Shown here one piece after another: positions 32,000 to 42,940 of a stretch of DNA of 64,000 bases. Position 1 is the first letter of the stretch. Every line of letters begins with the position of its first letter. The DNA comes from Aphrocallistes beatrix (Eukaryota; Porifera; Hexactinellida; Sceptrulophora; Aphrocallistidae). The notes beneath the pieces were generated by a model, which did not search any database, was not told where the DNA came from, and saw only the letters and a program-made list of their open reading frames with translations. The stretch spans positions 1,116,001 through 1,180,000 of the forward strand of contig OY725489.1 of the NCBI GenBank assembly GCA_963281255.1, in the 5' to 3' direction. A program made the position numbers and the translations under genes.

Positions 32000-33235
32000 G
32001 ATAGTTACACTATGTGCTTCCGATACTTTTCTTGTTTTATTAATGTATCTACCTCACAATATAATTATTTGCTTCTTTGTTTATATTATTAATATGTTGT
32101 TGTATGCTAACATTTGACATTTGTGGTTACTAATATTTGTTAAAGTATTAATGGTATTCACATTAGGCCTCAAAAGATTGATAATGGCAGGGATCAGAAA
32201 GGTAGTAGTCTCACATGAGTGGTCCGGCATGACCATTATAGTTTCCGTGAGATTCTTATACTAAATAACCATGGATGGTTTTGTGGCGTAGAATTCTGAG
32301 ATTATCCATAGAATCGTGAGATTTCGTTTCACTTACTCAAATGACCTTGTGGTTCAATCTGTTTCAACATAACTTGATAAACATCGCCACCAAATTGTGG
32401 CACATGCAGTAAGTGAGAGTTAACTTAATCATTTAATCCGTAGAGTGATACCGAACAATCAAAGTTAAACGTTTTGATATCTTTTATAGAGAAAGTGGGA
32501 ATATTTTTCAGAATTTGGACCCAGGTTGAAGTTTCCACTATATAAGGGATACTTATGGTCCAATAGAATTTCCAGAAGCGAGCAGACTGATTGACGGACG
32601 TTGCTCGCCGATCATGACATAAGGCATCTCATATCCTAGGAGCTGCACTAGAAACCAAAAGGTGCTTGATGGTTTTTTGGTGATGAACTGACAAATTCTC
32701 GCCCTAAAGTGGACCTATACCCGTGATTTAACCTAAAGTTCGATTCGCACTATCTTCGCTGCATGCTTGTGATTCATTGAATACTCTTTATTGTGTGACA
32801 TTTTTGCACTCTCCAGCTCGTTATATATCTCACTCAATGGTATGTTTTATAACCAATATTTTCATTTAAACATCTTATTTTTGTAATTATTAATCAAATG
32901 AGTAAACCACATACGTACGTATATTATACATATGAATAGTACATACAGTTCCACTGTAAAGCATCATTTCTAAATCTGCTGCTATACTCTGACTTTTCAT
33001 CAAGACTTTTCATCAAGACAAATTAAACAATAGAATATAATCAGGGTATATGAAGTTTCAACTCGACCAGATGTAATTTAGTATCATGAATTCTTCAACG
33101 TCATCGTCAGAAAAATTTAAAAAGAATACAATTTTATTTGCTACTTATAGATTCCCCCAGGTAAAATTATCTTTGAAATATGATATCTCTTTTATTCTTG
33201 AATAGTGATCTTTCATCGCAATTTAGTAGAAAAAA
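32000..33235. repeat. 3' block of the 30837 pseudogene, shared with 53880-55275
   Basis: The same order of elements follows the pseudogene at 52719: a MITE-like CACCAAATTGTGGC stretch, CCTAGGAGCTGCACTA, a buried gene fragment (32805-32870) and TCATGAATTCTTCAACGTCA. At 32805-32870 CTCTCCAGCTCGTTATATAT-CTCACTCAATGGTATGTTTT matches the outer-loop-1 part (TYLTQWYVL) of 50102-51274; it recurs at 35525-35590 (inverted) and 54850-54915. Confidence 0.7.
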
Positions 33236-33302
33236 ATACTATTATTAATACTACTCAGAAGGTTGTTAAGTTTTAAATTTTAGTCTGAATTTCTTTTGCC
33301 AT

Positions 33303-33760
33303 CTGCAACAGTTATGTTGCAATAATACCTGCGACATACATTCACTATTTGTCTAATAGCTGTAGTCTGCTGCCCACTTACGGCACAGTGATGGTCCGGT
33401 GTGTGAGAATGTAGTTTTGATTACAATTATTATAACTTGTATAGTCTATCCATAATACAGTAGCATCTAAACCTAATTTCTAATCGGATATAATGCAGCA
33501 CCCGTATTCACTAAGATCTTAAGCACTAAGTTTAGATCAATTCGATCTTAAGATCGATCTTAAGTTCTCAGTGAATACGGCTCCAGAATTGTAGAAAATA
33601 TTTCCTTTCGCGGTTATTTGGTAACAGTATCTCAATCACTGTTATTCCGGTGCAAAAAAGGTGACACAATAGTACATCCTTCTACTTATCTTAACATTAT
33701 TTAATATCCCATCACACCTCCATTGAACCTTGTGATATAATATTCTTTTGCAATTTGTGA
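33303..33760 (+). promoter_or_regulatory. Shared upstream module, with an 85-bp insertion
   Basis: Same landmarks as the other modules (GTTATGTTGCAATAATACCT, CAGTGATGGTCCGG, TTTCCTTTCGCGGTTATTTGG, GGTGACACAATAGT). It is interrupted at 33499-33583 by a small inverted-repeat element flanked by CAG. It leads to the TATATAAACC box near 33793 and the truncated gene at 33812. Confidence 0.55.
33499..33583. mobile_element. Tiny palindromic MITE, CAG target duplication
   Basis: Inverted ends around GTATTCACTAAGATCTTAAG / CTTAAGTTCTCAGTGAATAC, flanked by CAG at 33496-33498 and 33584-33586. Other modules read ATAATGCAGAATTGTAG without it, giving the empty site. Confidence 0.75.
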
Positions 33761-33811
33761 TTGATTTATATGAAAACATTACATCTTGAATTGCATCCTC
33801 TACTATATAAA

Positions 33812-33955
33812 CCAAACGTTAACCTAATTCTAATGAACGCCACTATAATCTGTATCACCTCTTGGTCGATTTTAAAGCAGCTGTTTACTAAGAGACTCGT
33901 CGCCTATCGCTATCACAACGTCCAAGGAGAGTCTTCAGAATCGTACAAACAGTAA
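33812..33955 (+). pseudogene. 7TM family tail fragment fused to a promoter
   Basis: Encodes LILMNATIICITSWSILKQL, the TM7/tail of the 58535-59698 gene, then a tail ending SSESYKQ. Immediately upstream is the family TATA/leader (CTACTATATAAACCAAACG-TTAA), so ~350 codons were deleted between promoter and tail. No family ATG remains. Confidence 0.75.
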
Positions 33956-34196
33956 TTAAGTTGCACTCTGCATCTTTCATTTAAAATTGTGCATCAATAA
34001 TTACCTAACTCTACCACATAATATTAGTAGTTTTAACTGCATAAGTTTATTTGTCCTCTATTGCTTGTATTGTTAAATGCAATATCCTAATATACATGTA
34101 TTTGATAATTCATATTTAACGTATTTATTTTTATTAGTGCAGCTCCTATAGGGAGATGCCCTTATGGCATGGACGGAGTATCTCGTCCGTCCGTCC

Positions 34197-34358
34197 GATG
34201 TATGTATGTATGTATGTATGTATGTATGTATGTATGTATGTATGTATGTATGTATGTATGTATGTATGTATGTATGTATGTATGTATGTATGTATGTATG
34301 TATGTATGTATGTATGTATGTATGTATGTATGTATGTATGTATGTATGTATGTATGTC
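34197..34358. repeat. (ATGT)n microsatellite, about 40 units
   Basis: An uninterrupted tract of ~160 bp of ATGT within the spacer of IR1. It ends in GTCCGTACGCGC, the same word that follows a GTACGTAC run at 13540. Long open frames on both strands here come from the repeat. Confidence 0.95.
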
Positions 34359-34509
34359 CGTACGCGCGCTACTGCGAAATCTAACAGTCCGAATTTTACC
34401 AAATTTCTCATGTAGGATCTCTTTATAGTGTAGATGTGCACCGTCGACATTTTTTCGCAAAATCTCATCACTTCCGGTTTTTATGAGTATATATTCATAT
34501 TTTAACACC

Positions 34510-35060
34510 TACCACCGCAAAGCTTTGCTTAAAGATATAAGTAATATCTCAACGACTAATGTAGGATATTTCACCACGTAGGATCCGATTTTCGCATTTT
34601 GAAAGTTATAATATTAATACTTTACGAGTTTTTAACATATGTATATATACATATTTTCACACCTTTTAAAAAAAGTTTTATTTTGAGCAAAAGCGAGTTC
34701 TCAACGGCTAATATAGGATATTTTTATATGTAGATTCCAATTTTTGTACTTAGAAAGTGGTAATCTAAGTATTTTATGAGTTTCTAACATATGTATATAT
34801 ACATATTTTCACACCTTTTGGAAAAAATCTTATTTTGAGCTAAAAGCGAGTTCTCAACGGCTAATATAGGATATTTGAATATGTAGATTCCAATTTTCGT
34901 ACTTAGAAAGTGGTAACCTAAGTATTTTATGAGTTCCTAACATATGTATATAGTATACATATTTTCACACCTTTTGGAAAAAATCTTACTTTGAGCTAAA
35001 AGGGAGCTCTCAACGGCTAATATAGGATATTTTAATAAGTAGATTCCAAATTTCACACTT
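34510..35060. repeat. ~155-bp tandem repeat, 3.5 units
   Basis: TCTCAACGGCTAATATAGGA recurs at about 34549, 34701, 34854 and 35010, each unit ending with CATATTTTCACACC. A single related unit is at 14225-14410, next to Helitron H3. Not coding. Confidence 0.85.
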
Positions 35061-36345
35061 AGAATGCCCTAAAATGAGTATTTCCCGACGTATTCCGATA
35101 TTTACATTCATATTCCTTCGAGTCACTTCCTGGAGCTGCACTATCGGTCTGTCGACCGACATTTTTTCTAATAAATTGCGATGAAAGATTATTATTCGAG
35201 GAATAAAAGAGATATCATATTTCAAAGATAATTTTACCTGGGGGTTCTATAAGTAGCATAAAATTGTATTCTTTTTAGAGTTTTTGACGATGGCGTTGAA
35301 GAATTCATGATGCTAAATTACATCTGGTTGAGTTGAAACTTCATATTCCCTGATTATATTATATTGTTTAATTTGTCTTGATGAAAAGTTTTGCAGAGTA
35401 TAGCAGCAGATTTAGAAATGATGCTTTACAGTGTAACTGGATGTACTATTCATATGTATAACATACGTATGTACGTATGTGGTTTGCTCAGTTGATTAAT
35501 AATTACAAAACTAAGATGTTTAAATGAAAATATTGGTTCTAGAACATACCATTGAGTGAGATATATCGAGCTGGAGAGTGCAAAAATGTCACAATGAAGA
35601 GTATTCAATGAATCACAAGCATACTGCGAAGATAGTGCGTACCGAACTTTAGGTTAAATCACGAGTATAGGTCCACTTTAGGGCGATAATTAGGCAGTTC
35701 ATCACCAAAAAAACTCAAGCACCCTTTGGAGGTTTATTGCAGCTCCTCCATCCGTCTGCTCGCTTCTGGAAATTAAATTGGACCATATACGTATTCCTTA
35801 TATAGTGGAAACTTCAACCTGGGTCCAAATTCTGAAAAATATTCCCACTTTCTCTACAAAAGATATCAAAACGTTTAACTTTGGTTGTTCGGTATCACTC
35901 TATGGATTAAATGATTAAGTTAACTCTCAGTTACTGCATGTGCCACAATTTGGTGGCGATGTTTATCAAGTTGTGTTGAAACAGATTGAACCACAAGGTC
36001 ATTTGAGTAAGTGAAACGAAATCTCACGATTCTATGGATAATCTCAGAATTCTACGCCACAAAACCATCCATGGTTATTTAGTATAAGAATCTCACGGAA
36101 ACTATGATGGTCATGTCGGACCACTCCTGTGAGACTACTACCTTTCTGATCCCTGCCATTATCAATCTTTTGAGGCCCAATGTGAATAGCATAAATACTT
36201 TAACAAATATTAGTAACCACAAATATCAAATGTTAGAATACAACAACATATCAATAATATAAAGAAAGAAGCAAATAATCATATTGTGAGGTAGATACAT
36301 TAATAAAACAAGAAAAGTATTGGTAGCACAGAGTGTGCTTTCTAA

Positions 36346-37505
36346 TTAATAGCGCTTTATATGAAAACGATATGATTTGTTTCTCATAGCAAACTGCTGT
36401 CTTAAACGCGGCCAAGATGCGACACAATTAATCGTGGCGTTCATTACAGTAAAATTGAAGAAGACAATGATGTCAATGAATTTTACTGCGACCAAGAACC
36501 CAAGACCAATGTAGAACATTATGTTAATAGTTGGAGCAGACAATTTAAACACAGGTAACTGATATGTCACAGTAAACCAGCAAGGGTCTACGCTTATTGA
36601 TTCCAATATAATGTATCCATTGTAGAATACAAGATCTTTCAGAATTCTCATCTCAAATGTTATCATGGAGAAAACAATCACATATTTATATAATTTCAAA
36701 AGTCTTTCCTGTTTGCGACTTTCAATACGTTTTTCCTTTTCAGTGTTTATATTTTGTAATACAAATCTACCACGCGAGTGCATAGCTGGAAAAAAATTCT
36801 TCCTCACTATATACAGCAGAATGAAGAAACCAATTTGGTCCATTATGCTTTGAATCATTGCAAAAACTAAGCTTGTGTATGGGATGATGGATCCAACAGC
36901 AATTATCAAATTTATAAAAAACACGATTAAGATATATTTGATAATCTTCTTGGCATGAATTCGCTCTAAAGCTGCATGACTTAAGTTGAGAAGAGAGATA
37001 CCGAACAACCAAATCATTAGAGAATTTGAAAATCGAGAAATAACAACTAATAAATTTGTCAGAAAAAACTCTAGTTCCAAAACATACCATTGAGCGAGAT
37101 AAGTATTGGCCTGTAATGTGCAGTTATATCCGAGATTTATGGAAGCGGGGGCGATGTGACCAACAATTAGCCCATAAATATTTAGATCTATCCCAAAGAG
37201 GATTTCAACAAAAACAAAAATAAAGAATATCCAAAACGAAGTAATTCTGATTTGGCAGAAGAGATTTTGTATTCTAGTTCTATGGGGTTTAAGAGTATTC
37301 CCGAAGATCTCTTAGCTTCTAGGAGTCTTTTCTCCTTTAAGTGAAAATGAATTTTGCGAATTACATAGAAAAGCCAAATGCAGGAAGAAAGTACGTATAT
37401 CAACAATAATGCTTAACCTATATAATACAAATAAGATATTATATCAAGGATATGTTTCGCTAAGTCATCAGAATCAGGATCAGAACTAAAATTAAAAAAT
37501 GGCAT
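36346..37505 (-). pseudogene. 7TM family pseudogene, mirror of 30837-31996
   Basis: ATG at 37505 (PFFNFSSDPDSDD). The shared TAA lies at 37415-37413. A private one-T deletion in CGTTTTTGG (37233-37236) shifts the frame in TM2; the frame downstream is open again to the tail RFHIKRY, and KNFFPAM is in frame here. Two long open segments (36346-37080 and 37188-37406) are parts of this one broken gene. Confidence 0.85.
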
Positions 37506-37559
37506 ATTTGAGTCTTCAATGAAGTCAAAGTGAAGCGAATAGAGTACATGTTGAAGTTA

Positions 37560-38000
37560 ACGTTAGGTTTATATACTAGTAGAGGATAAAATTCATTATG
37601 TAATGTCTCCAGAAAAAATCGATCAAAATTGCAGGAAATATTATATAATAAAGTTTAATAAAAGTATGATGGAATATTATATAATGTTAAATTAAGTAGA
37701 ATTATGGACTATTATGTCACCTTTTTTGCAATAAAACAGTGATTGAGATATTGTTGCCAGCTAACCGCGAAAGGAAATGTTGACAGTATTTCTACAATTC
37801 TGCATTATATCCAATTAGAAATGAGGTTTATATGTTTTAATGAGATAGAATATACAATTATAAACTGTGAACAAAAGAAGAATGACCACACTCCGGACCA
37901 TCACTGTGCTGTAAGTGGACAGTAAACTACAGCTCAAAAGTCTTGACTTCAATAAGTGTCGTTCATTTTTGCATGATTAAAATTAATAAGCTAAATTCTC
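37560..38000 (-). promoter_or_regulatory. Shared upstream module (mirrored copy)
   Basis: Reverse complement of 30350-30785, with the same ordered landmarks including the CTAACCGCGAAAGGAAATGT and CCGGACCATCACTGTG stretches. TATA-like box near 37572. Confidence 0.55.
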
Positions 38001-38607
38001 TCAAAAAATGTTTCCACTATGAGACAAATAGTGAATTATGTCGTAGGTATTATTGCAAAGTAACTGTTGCAAATTGAGAAGAGAAATGCCAAACATCCAA
38101 ATCATTAAAGAGAATGAAAAAGATTCAACGACAATCATCAAGTTAAGCATAAAACTACCTGCACTCAAGTCATAATCATAATTGAGATAGCTGTCGTGCT
38201 GTAGGGTACAGTTGTTCCCAATGTCAATGCTAATGAAAGGGACAAAGTTGTTTAATACTCCGTAAAGGCATTTATTGAACCCGAAAATAATTTCAACAAT
38301 TAGGAAAGTTAGGAAGATCCAATATCGCAGATTTAATACATTAATGGAAAGGATTTCATTATTTACTTTTTCAGGGTCTAGTAGGATTCCGGAAGAGCTC
38401 TTTGCATTTAGAATTCTTTTCTGATTTCGATTAAAAAGGATACTACGAATCACAAAAAATAACCAAATGCAGGAAGAGAGCGAAAAGAGAACGAAGTATC
38501 AACACTTGACTCAGATAATAAGAATAGTCTCCGATATCCGCCAAAACTCAGACTAAGTCATTCGAATTATTATCCGAACTAAGATTGGTCAGATTAGGAT
38601 TAAACAT
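38001..38607 (-). pseudogene. 7TM family pseudogene, mirror of 29735-30341
   Basis: Same architecture, early disruption and truncation after GISLLNL as its mirror copy. The open part (38453-38001) is IRSILFNRNQKRILNAKSSS through TM2, NNCTLQ and TM3. The truncation predates the inverted duplication. Confidence 0.78.
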
Positions 38608-39295
38608 TTTGTTTAGTATTCAATAATTGCAAAATTATGCTTATTATTATTAAAATGTAGGACCTATAATAGGAGTGAACATAGTCCAATCATATATAGG
38701 AATACATATTGGATAAATCCAAGAGTTCTTTTAATTAGTAATAATAATGAAAGTAGAATATTCGCTTAGGATAAGTCCCTTTCAAAATTCCCAAGGATTG
38801 TACAAGAATATTCTATTGAGAGTATGCTACTAGCGCTATCAATGTGTTGTGCAATATATTTATCAAGAAAGTGAATATTAATGATTTGAAAGCTTTTTTG
38901 CAACATTATAAATCAAAACTAACATTTTGATTTTCTACCTTAAGTAGATTTAAATTTACCTCTCAAGATCAAAGGTTAACACATGACTTTTTAGGGTTCT
39001 TCTACTATATACATGTGATACCATTATAGCCCTTTGCATAAGTTCCTTACAATAAATTTCAGATTGTATTACATTTTTCCATTTAATAAAGTATATTTTC
39101 GCAAATATTGAATCAATGTGACATAATACAGCAATGAAGTAGTGTCCAGGTTAACTCATGCTTGTGCTCTGTTTTTCGTAAAATAGTTGGTAATGTTTTG
39201 TAAGAAGTAAAAGTTTCAGGAATAAATATGTAGACATGAATTAGAAGACATAAATGCGGGATACCAAGATTACTGCTGGCTTGAATGGTGTTAGC

Positions 39296-39610
39296 TCAAG
39301 GGATTTGGCGAGATAGTCCCTTAGAACCCCAGCGAACACGATAAGCAATATCTATCCGAGTAAACTGCTTCTTTAAAATCGGCCATGAAACAACACAGGA
39401 AATACTGGCGTTCATCAGGAAGAAGTTGAAGTAGACAATGATGTCAAAAAATCGTACAACAATCAGAAAACAAAGGCTTGAGTAGACAAGTATGGAGACA
39501 ATTGGAGCAGATAATTTAAATACTGGAAAGTGATAGGCTACACTAAACCAACAAAAATTAGGACTTGTCGATTCAAATATGATATAGCCATTGTAGAAAA
39601 TCAGATCTTA
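39296..39610 (-). pseudogene. 7TM family C-terminal fragment, mirrored copy (longer)
   Basis: The open frame on minus covers the last outer loop (NGYIIFES then CWFSVAYHFPVF), TM7 and the tail RVRWGSKGLSRQIP, about 104 codons, with no start. It is the fullest version of the fragments at 24581 and 28259 and shows they descend from a normal family member. Confidence 0.75.
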
Positions 39611-39839
39611 ATGTTCCAACAGAAATTAAATTATAGATACTTTTATGGGATTAGATAAGTTGTAAAAACTGTATATCAAAACTATGATGGTCATTCGAGG
39701 AATTACTATTCGCCAGATCTCTAGTTACGGATACGAGGGGAGTATCTATATTTGAAGTTGTTCGATCGTTTTTTGACTATCATAATATTCCTTTGTCGAA
39801 CATTATTGCATGCTCAACGGATGGTGCACCTCTTATGAT

Positions 39840-40440
39840 TTTTAGGACTGCTGTCACTTGTCAGAATGGTTTTTAGGACTGCTGTCACTTGCCAGAATGG
39901 TTTTTAAGGAATGGCGGATGTTTCGTCACTGATATTTCTTTGAATGAAATTAAAGAATCACTACTTTCATTCTCCCATTCATTCTACCAAATAATAAATT
40001 ACAATAACCCTCCCCCCCACGAAATAAAATAAAAACACTCTCGCGTGCCACTTTATATTATTTCAAACAAATGCCCACTCTCACTTTCCTACCAATTCTA
40101 TTCCACTTCATGTTTCCCAACAGTTTGTAATTCCATTCTAAAATATCAGCGACGAAACCTCCGCCATTCCTTAAAAACCATTCTGACAAGTGACAGCAGT
40201 CCTAAAAAACATTCTGACAAGTGACAGCAGTCCTAAAAAACATTCTGACAAGTGACAGCAGTCCTAAAAACAATTCTGACAGGTGACAGCATTCTTAAAA
40301 AACCATTCTGACAAGTGACAGCAGTCCTAAAAAACATTCTGACAAGTGACAGCAGTCCTAAAAAACATTCTGACAAGTGACAGCTAGGATAATTCTGACA
40401 AATGACAGCCTCAAAATTCTGACAAATGCAACTCCCCCGT
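39840..40440. repeat. Inverted minisatellite, CATTCTGACAAGTGACAGCA unit
   Basis: Left block (39845-39930): two units of ~32 bp on one strand. Right block (40145-40440): about eight units on the other. Both blocks adjoin a TTTTTAAGGAATGGCGGA inner arm, so the element folds back on itself; unit number has expanded on one side only. The minus-strand ORF through it is an artefact. Confidence 0.82.
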
Positions 40441-40484
40441 ATTCTTACAAACTTTAATAGATGGACCATGGATACGATTAATCC

Positions 40485-40652
40485 ATGATATTTCTACTAC
40501 CATGATATTGTTACTATCATTAGGTTAGCCAAACAATCGCCACCAAATTGTGTCAAGCGTCACAATTTAACAACATGCGACACAATTTGATGACGATTTT
40601 TTGACTAACCTAATGATAGTAAGAATATCACGGTAGTAGAAATATCATGCAA
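40485..40652. mobile_element. 168-bp palindromic MITE
   Basis: Arms ATGATATTTCTACTACCATG and TAGGTTAGCCAAACAATCGC are mirrored after a short loop near 40568. The loop-proximal word CACCAAATTGTGTC is shared with the MITE-like stretches near 32390 and 35950. Confidence 0.7.
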
Positions 40653-40669
40653 CAGTATCACAGTGATGG

Positions 40670-41215
40670 TCCAACATGACCATCTTAGTTTTGATACACA
40701 ATTATTACAACTTATGACACCCCATAAAATACGTATCTACAATTAAATTTATGATGAGACATAATCAAGAATAGTAAAATGCGTTAACGCTATAATTCAA
40801 AAAAAGTCTGTAACAACATCTCAATTGCTGGTATTATTCTGGTGCAGAATGATAGATGGTAAGGTTTCTCAAGTAGTTAACATGATCCAATGTTATTAGA
40901 TTATTCTTTTATGATTCCTTATAATCACATTGATGCTCATATATAATTGCAGTTTCTATAGGTCAATTTAACTGAAAACATACATATTGAACATGCAATA
41001 GTAGCATCCATCCAGGGCCGGGCCGGAACAACTGTCCGGGGCCTCCACCACCACTAAAAATTTTTAGTGTTATTTATTTCAAATTAAAAAACTTTGACCT
41101 GAATTTATATTCATAGTACCTATTGTTTTATGCATACGCCTGTAACAGACTGATTGTATAGGCATCTTGTGATGTGTGAGTGATGAAACAAAACGAAGTT
41201 TGAAATTGGAAATGG
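40670..41215. repeat. Duplicate of the 27660-28200 segment
   Basis: Follows the same order as 27660-28200: CAGTGATGGTCC, a TTTGATACACAATTATTACA part, CTGGTATTATTCTGGTGCAG, then the CCGGGGCCTCCACCACC stretch. This ties the region to the 7TM cassettes although no gene body is nearby. Confidence 0.6.
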
Positions 41216-42940
41216 GGAGTGAAAAACGTAAGAAAGCCAAAGATTGTGCAGAATCTATATCAAAAATTACCAAAAGTAAATTTATCTGTTTCGATCGTTG
41301 ATCTCAAAGAAACCGAATCAGAATTTCATCCTTCAACTCTTAGAAGGGGAAGTGGAAGACCTGAATTGGATAAACAGAACAAAAACAACACTGCAAACTA
41401 CATTAATAAATGGGGTTCAACTACTACAGAAGAACAAATCAATTATTGGGCTGTAAAATTGGATGTAAAAGAGCTGCAAATATTGGATATAATTTATTTG
41501 AGAATTCGGTTGTATCTATTGCTAAGTTGACTAATTCATTGAAAGATGATGAAGAATTATGAATTATTCAATTAATGAATTATTCAAAATCTCAAACATT
41601 AGTGCAGATACTATGCCCAAAAGCTGTTAAAAGGTTGTTCATGTTATATACCTCTAACATTGCACAGTCCCTAAGCGAAATATCAAATATTTTTTTCATT
41701 ATTTTAGTTTCAAATTTTGAGTAATTCATTGATAATTCATGAATTAGTCAACTTAGTAGATCTATTGTTGAAGTCGAACGAGAAAAAGTGCAAAAAAGTT
41801 TTTGTGTCTGTTATTTGTGAAATGTTCATGGTTATGGCGAGACATTGACTACTCACAAGTTTAACTAATGATTAGGCTAATAAAAAAACAAAGAATGTCA
41901 TTTGTACATTCGGGTCGAATCCTTGATGGCAGCATAATTAAAAAGGTGCTCAAAAAGATGCCCCCGTCGTCTTCGCTACAAAATGACTGTTTTCAATTTA
42001 GAAAAATGTCCTTTAAGGAAGTTATAACACAAATTTTATCTAACTGGGCATCTTTAGATTCTGGAGCATCATAATTACTTTTTAATGGAATTTTTTTCTA
42101 AATCAAAATCAGTCAATTTATAGAGGAGGCAACAAGGCGTCTTTTTGAGAAGGGATATCATTTATCTAATGAATACCTTTTAAGTTATTCGGCCATCAAG
42201 GATTGAAGTTGGGATTTTTTAAATTTGAATTCAAAGTTATTAGTGGTAGAGGGACATTTTGGGTTTAAAATGCTCTCAAAGGCGCTTGTGGGAGTTTTGG
42301 TGGTGAGCTGCAAATCTCAGCCTTATTCTCGCCCGAAAGTGGAGTTTTTACCAATTTTTAAATTTTACCTCATATACCCCGACTTCACCTTAAATTTGAG
42401 ATTTATGCGTTATATTTGTGCATCCCTTAGGTATCAAACTTATTTCCATTTATTTTCTCTTTTTTAGTGTATTTTAAATAGTCAGTCATTTTCCTGTCGC
42501 CTATGCTGTGGAATCAATTGTACCAAAAAACTGACTTCACTGTACAATCATCCTTGATCAGTTTCACTAATTATGTGGCCAACAAGATCTGTTGAAGTTA
42601 TGATTGAAAAGCCTCTATTCTAAAAGTGAGTGCCAGAAAAGTCTTCATAAAGTATCCAGTTTTATTTCGCCAATCCCTCGAAAAATTTCCATACCTTTCT
42701 CTCCCGCTTCAAATCCCCTTAGAGACGAATATTCAATTTGAAAAGATGTGCATACAGAGACTACAATATTAATACTTAAGCCTAGGCTAACTAAAACATT
42801 TTCTATACATTATCTTGTAATTGTGTTTCTACATTGTTGATAGGTGACATCACCTGTCGCAAGCTACGCCTGCTACCTGAGATGGGAGAAGTGAGGCTTT
42901 CTGTCTAGGAGCTTATTGCAGCATTTTTTTGTTTTGCAAT
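41216..42940. other. Region with two unassigned ORFs, unlike its neighbours
   Basis: ORFs at 41219-41530 (103 codons, MKNVRKPKIVQNLYQKLPKV...) and 41868-42074 (68 codons) have fairly normal, charged composition and are not repeats, but I recognise neither and they have no paralogue here. They may be remnants of a TE-derived gene (hAT-like termini are suggested by the CCGGGGCC stretch at 41030). At 42270-42345 there is a word set (CTCGCCCGAAAGTGGA) shared with 32700 and 54745. Confidence 0.35.

Larger units (their letters stand above)
27680..33235. repeat. Left arm of giant inverted duplication (IR1)
   Basis: Reverse-complement match to 35165-39695. Outer boundary: ATAGTTTTGATATACAGTTT (27680) mirrors 39675-39695. 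Inner boundary: CTTTCATCGCAATTTAGTAG mirrors 35167-35190. The arm contains the C-terminal fragment (28259), Helitron H2, and pseudogenes 29735-30341 and 30837-31996. It is longer than the right arm because of Helitron H2 and because about 500 bp (27760-28258) have no counterpart in the right arm, which in turn keeps a longer C-terminal fragment. Confidence 0.88.
35165..39695. repeat. Right arm of giant inverted duplication (IR1)
   Basis: Mirror of 27680-33235. It carries pseudogenes 36346-37505 and 38001-38607 and the fragment 39296-39610, all on minus. It lacks Helitron H2 (empty site 39093/39094). A deletion near 39610 joins the gene fragment directly to the ATGTTCCAACAGAAATTAAA part. Confidence 0.88.

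Noticed and set aside
34073..34508. Long ORFs on both strands (HTYIHTYI, MYVCMYVC)
   Set aside because: Translation of the (ATGT)n microsatellite.
40233..40469. 78-codon minus-strand ORF
   Set aside because: Translation of the GACAAGTGACAGCAGTCC minisatellite.
41900..41925. tRNA T-arm-like GGGTCGAATCC
   Set aside because: No matching acceptor, D or anticodon stems within 80 bases upstream.
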